Part shown: positions 62,662 to 64,000 of the stretch, in pieces
Layout: every line of letters begins with the position of its first letter
Position numbering within the stretch: the stretch's first letter is position 1
DNA from: Methylobacterium persicinum
GTDB lineage: Bacteria > Pseudomonadota > Alphaproteobacteria > Rhizobiales > Beijerinckiaceae
Assembly (NCBI RefSeq): GCF_022179525.1
Contig: NZ_BPQX01000015.1
Location: 62,001 to 126,000, forward strand
Direction: 5' to 3'
Length of the DNA stretch: 64,000 bases
Made by a program: the position numbers and the translations under genes
The notes under the pieces: generated by a model
Told to the model about the DNA's origin: nothing
Seen by the model: only the letters and a program-made list of their open reading frames with translations
Database searches by the model: none

Positions 62662-63734
62662 CGCCCCTGGGGCGGGAGATCGCGGCGATCATCCGCGAGA
62701 CAGGTCCCATCGGGATCGACCGTTACATGGCCCTCTGCCTGGGCCACCCGGCCCACGGCTACTACCGCACACGTGACCCCCTCGGCGCCCGGGGCGATTT
62801 TACCACCGCCCCCGAGATCACACAGATGTTCGGGGAGTTGATCGGCGCCTGGGCGGCCTGGGTCCATCGGGCGATGGGAGCGCCGGAGCCCTTGCTCCTC
62901 GTCGAGCTCGGCCCGGGCCGTGGCACCCTGATGGGGGATGCGCTGCGCGCGCTGGCCGCCGCCGCGCCCGGTCTGCGCGTCGCTCCCCACCTCGTGGAGA
63001 CCAGTGGGGTGCTGCGTCAAGTGCAGGAGCGGAGACTCGCCGGGACCGCCGCGACATGGCACCCCGGCCTCGAAAGTGTCCCGGACGGGCCAGCAATCAT
63101 CATCGCCAACGAGTTTTTCGACTGCCTGCCGGTACGCCAGTTCGTCCGGGCGGGCGATGGCTGGCACGAGCGTCTGGTCGGCATCGGCGCCGACGGCGCC
63201 CTGGCCTTCGGCCTCGCCCCTGAGCCGACCCCGGGAATCGCGGCCGAAGCCGCCGACGGTGCGGTGGTCTCGGTGCCGGGTGTCGCGCTCGATACTGTGA
63301 GGGCGATCGCCCGGCGTGTCCGCGACCAGGGCGGCGTCCTTTTGGCGATCGATTATGGGCATGTCGAGCCCGGTTTCGGCGATACGCTCCAGGCCCTAGC
63401 AGGGCACGCCTTCGCCGATCCCCTGGCCGCCCCCGGGGAGGCCGACTTGACCTGCCACGTGGATTTCGCGGCGCTGGCGCTTGCGGGCCGCGAAGCGGGT
63501 GCCGCCATCCACGGACCGGTGAGCCAGGGCGACTTCCTAACCGCCCTGGGGCTGCGGGAGCGCGCGGCGCGCCTGAGGCTCCGCGCGGACGATGCCCAAG
63601 CCGCCTCCATCGACGCCGCCGTGACCCGGCTGACGGATGACCGCCCCGAAGGGATGGGGCGCCTTTTCAAGGTGATGGTGCTGTCCGCGCCGGCCCTCGA
63701 CGGACTTCCCGGCCTGCCGCCGGCCATAGTGTGA
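62658..63734 (+). CDS. SAM-dependent methyltransferase, NDUFAF7/MidA family
   Basis: The protein has 358 residues. It begins IRETGPIGIDRYMALCLGHP and GYYRTRDPLGARGDFTTAPEIT, then the SAM loop VELGPGRGT (82-90) and ANEFFDCLPV. The human relative NDUFAF7 methylates an arginine of complex I; bacterial members are assumed to be similar. GTG 62658 overlaps the lgt stop, a link conserved in Rhizobiales. The laccase-like pgeF gene often found next is not here. Confidence 0.92.
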   Translation: MTPLGREIAAIIRETGPIGIDRYMALCLGHPAHGYYRTRDPLGARGDFTTAPEITQMFGELIGAWAAWVHRAMGAPEPLLLVELGPGRGTLMGDALRALAAAAPGLRVAPHLVETSGVLRQVQERRLAGTAATWHPGLESVPDGPAIIIANEFFDCLPVRQFVRAGDGWHERLVGIGADGALAFGLAPEPTPGIAAEAADGAVVSVPGVALDTVRAIARRVRDQGGVLLAIDYGHVEPGFGDTLQALAGHAFADPLAAPGEADLTCHVDFAALALAGREAGAAIHGPVSQGDFLTALGLRERAARLRLRADDAQAASIDAAVTRLTDDRPEGMGRLFKVMVLSAPALDGLPGLPPAIV

Positions 63735-63782
63735 CACGCGGTCGAGGCCCCCGCGATCCGGAGACCGCGGGGGCGCAAAAGG

Positions 63783-63971
63783 TCAGCCTTCGAAGGAGCC
63801 GAAACCGCTCGTGATCGGCGTTGCCGGCTTCGTCTGTCCTTCGGAATCCTTGTCCCGGATCCCGGCGTCGGGAGCGGGGTGGCCGTCCCACGGCACGGGG
63901 GGCGTCAAGGCGCCCGGGATCTTCGGCGGTGCGGGATCCCTCGGCCGCTCGTCTTCGTCCGTCTTCCGCAT
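63783..63971 (-). CDS. Small proline-rich hydrophilic protein, 62 aa
   Basis: The protein is rich in Pro, Asp, Lys and Gly and is probably disordered (DERPRDPAPPKIPG, IRDKDSEGQTK). The coding case rests on GAGGAGG 7 nt before the ATG and a clean, closed frame. No family is recognised. It converges on midA, with a 9-bp G/C hairpin (63747-63774) between the two stops. Confidence 0.6.
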   Translation of the reverse strand: MRKTDEDERPRDPAPPKIPGALTPPVPWDGHPAPDAGIRDKDSEGQTKPATPITSGFGSFEG

Positions 63972-64000
63972 GGCGGTCCTCCTCGGAAGTGGCTCCGGCC

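Noticed and set aside
63747-63774. 9-bp G/C hairpin between midA and the 62-aa gene
   Set aside because: It has no T run on either side in the right orientation, so I do not call a terminator.
1-64000. tRNA/rRNA genes, CRISPR arrays, insertion sequences, prophage, toxin-antitoxin or restriction systems
   Set aside because: None found by reading: no cloverleaf with CCA-end context, no regularly spaced repeats and no transposase, integrase or methylase/restriction pair. The HNH gene alone is not a defence system.

Overview
This is a gene-dense, high-G+C (close to 70% by eye) alphaproteobacterial chromosome segment, most likely from Methylobacterium, Methylorubrum or a close relative. The evidence is Rhizobiales-type gene orders (pal-cpoB-tilS-ftsH-glmM, lepB-rnc-era, accD-folC, rpsF-rpsR-DUF2232-rplI-dnaB), two Omp25/31-like porins, an NdvA-type glucan exporter, TTAA-N7-TTAA (CtrA-like) sites and an alphaproteobacterial-type SOS box. 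I find no tRNA or rRNA gene, insertion sequence, prophage, plasmid gene or CRISPR array. Nearly everything is chromosomal core plus a few transport and accessory operons.

Layout: 1-1.9 kb holds a GSCFA/WcbI surface-polysaccharide pair and a single-domain response regulator. 2.3-8.5 kb is envelope and quality control (pal, cpoB, tilS, ftsH, glmM). 8.5-12 kb has a YjbR protein, two porins, a small secreted protein and an HNH nuclease. 12.6-19.7 kb has an MscS-family channel, a CAP lipoprotein, motAB and ndvA. 19.7-25.8 kb pairs a D-amino-acid PLP enzyme with a divergent five-gene branched-chain-amino-acid-type ABC operon. 26-32.7 kb holds an SDR, a small hypothetical gene, mutL, phhB and a nitrate/sulfonate/taurine-type ABC operon. 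32.8-40.2 kb holds a large exported protein of unknown function, erpA, dgt, a small hydrophilic protein and trpA-accD-folC.

40.4-48.3 kb is the translation/lipid cluster rpsB-tsf and pyrH-frr-cdsA-dxr on the minus strand, split by a plus-strand lipid kinase and metallophosphoesterase. 48.5-54.6 kb holds RNA-modification genes and pdxJ-acpS-lepB-rnc-era. 55-59.1 kb is rpsF-rpsR-DUF2232-rplI-dnaB. 59.2-63.7 kb has a cupin/SMP-30/glyoxalase trio and lgt-midA.

The most notable non-coding content is a dispersed palindromic repeat of about 90-95 bp, present seven times, always between genes. Two of the copies are preceded by a near-identical 45-bp module. There is also a second palindrome family at 40.3 kb, two CtrA-like sites, a hairpin that would sequester the rpsF ribosome-binding site and a possible SOS box upstream of dnaB. 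I see no clearly new multi-gene system. The best candidates for unexplored biology are the 637-aa exported protein, the overlapping GSCFA/WcbI pair, and the regulatory sites and repeats.
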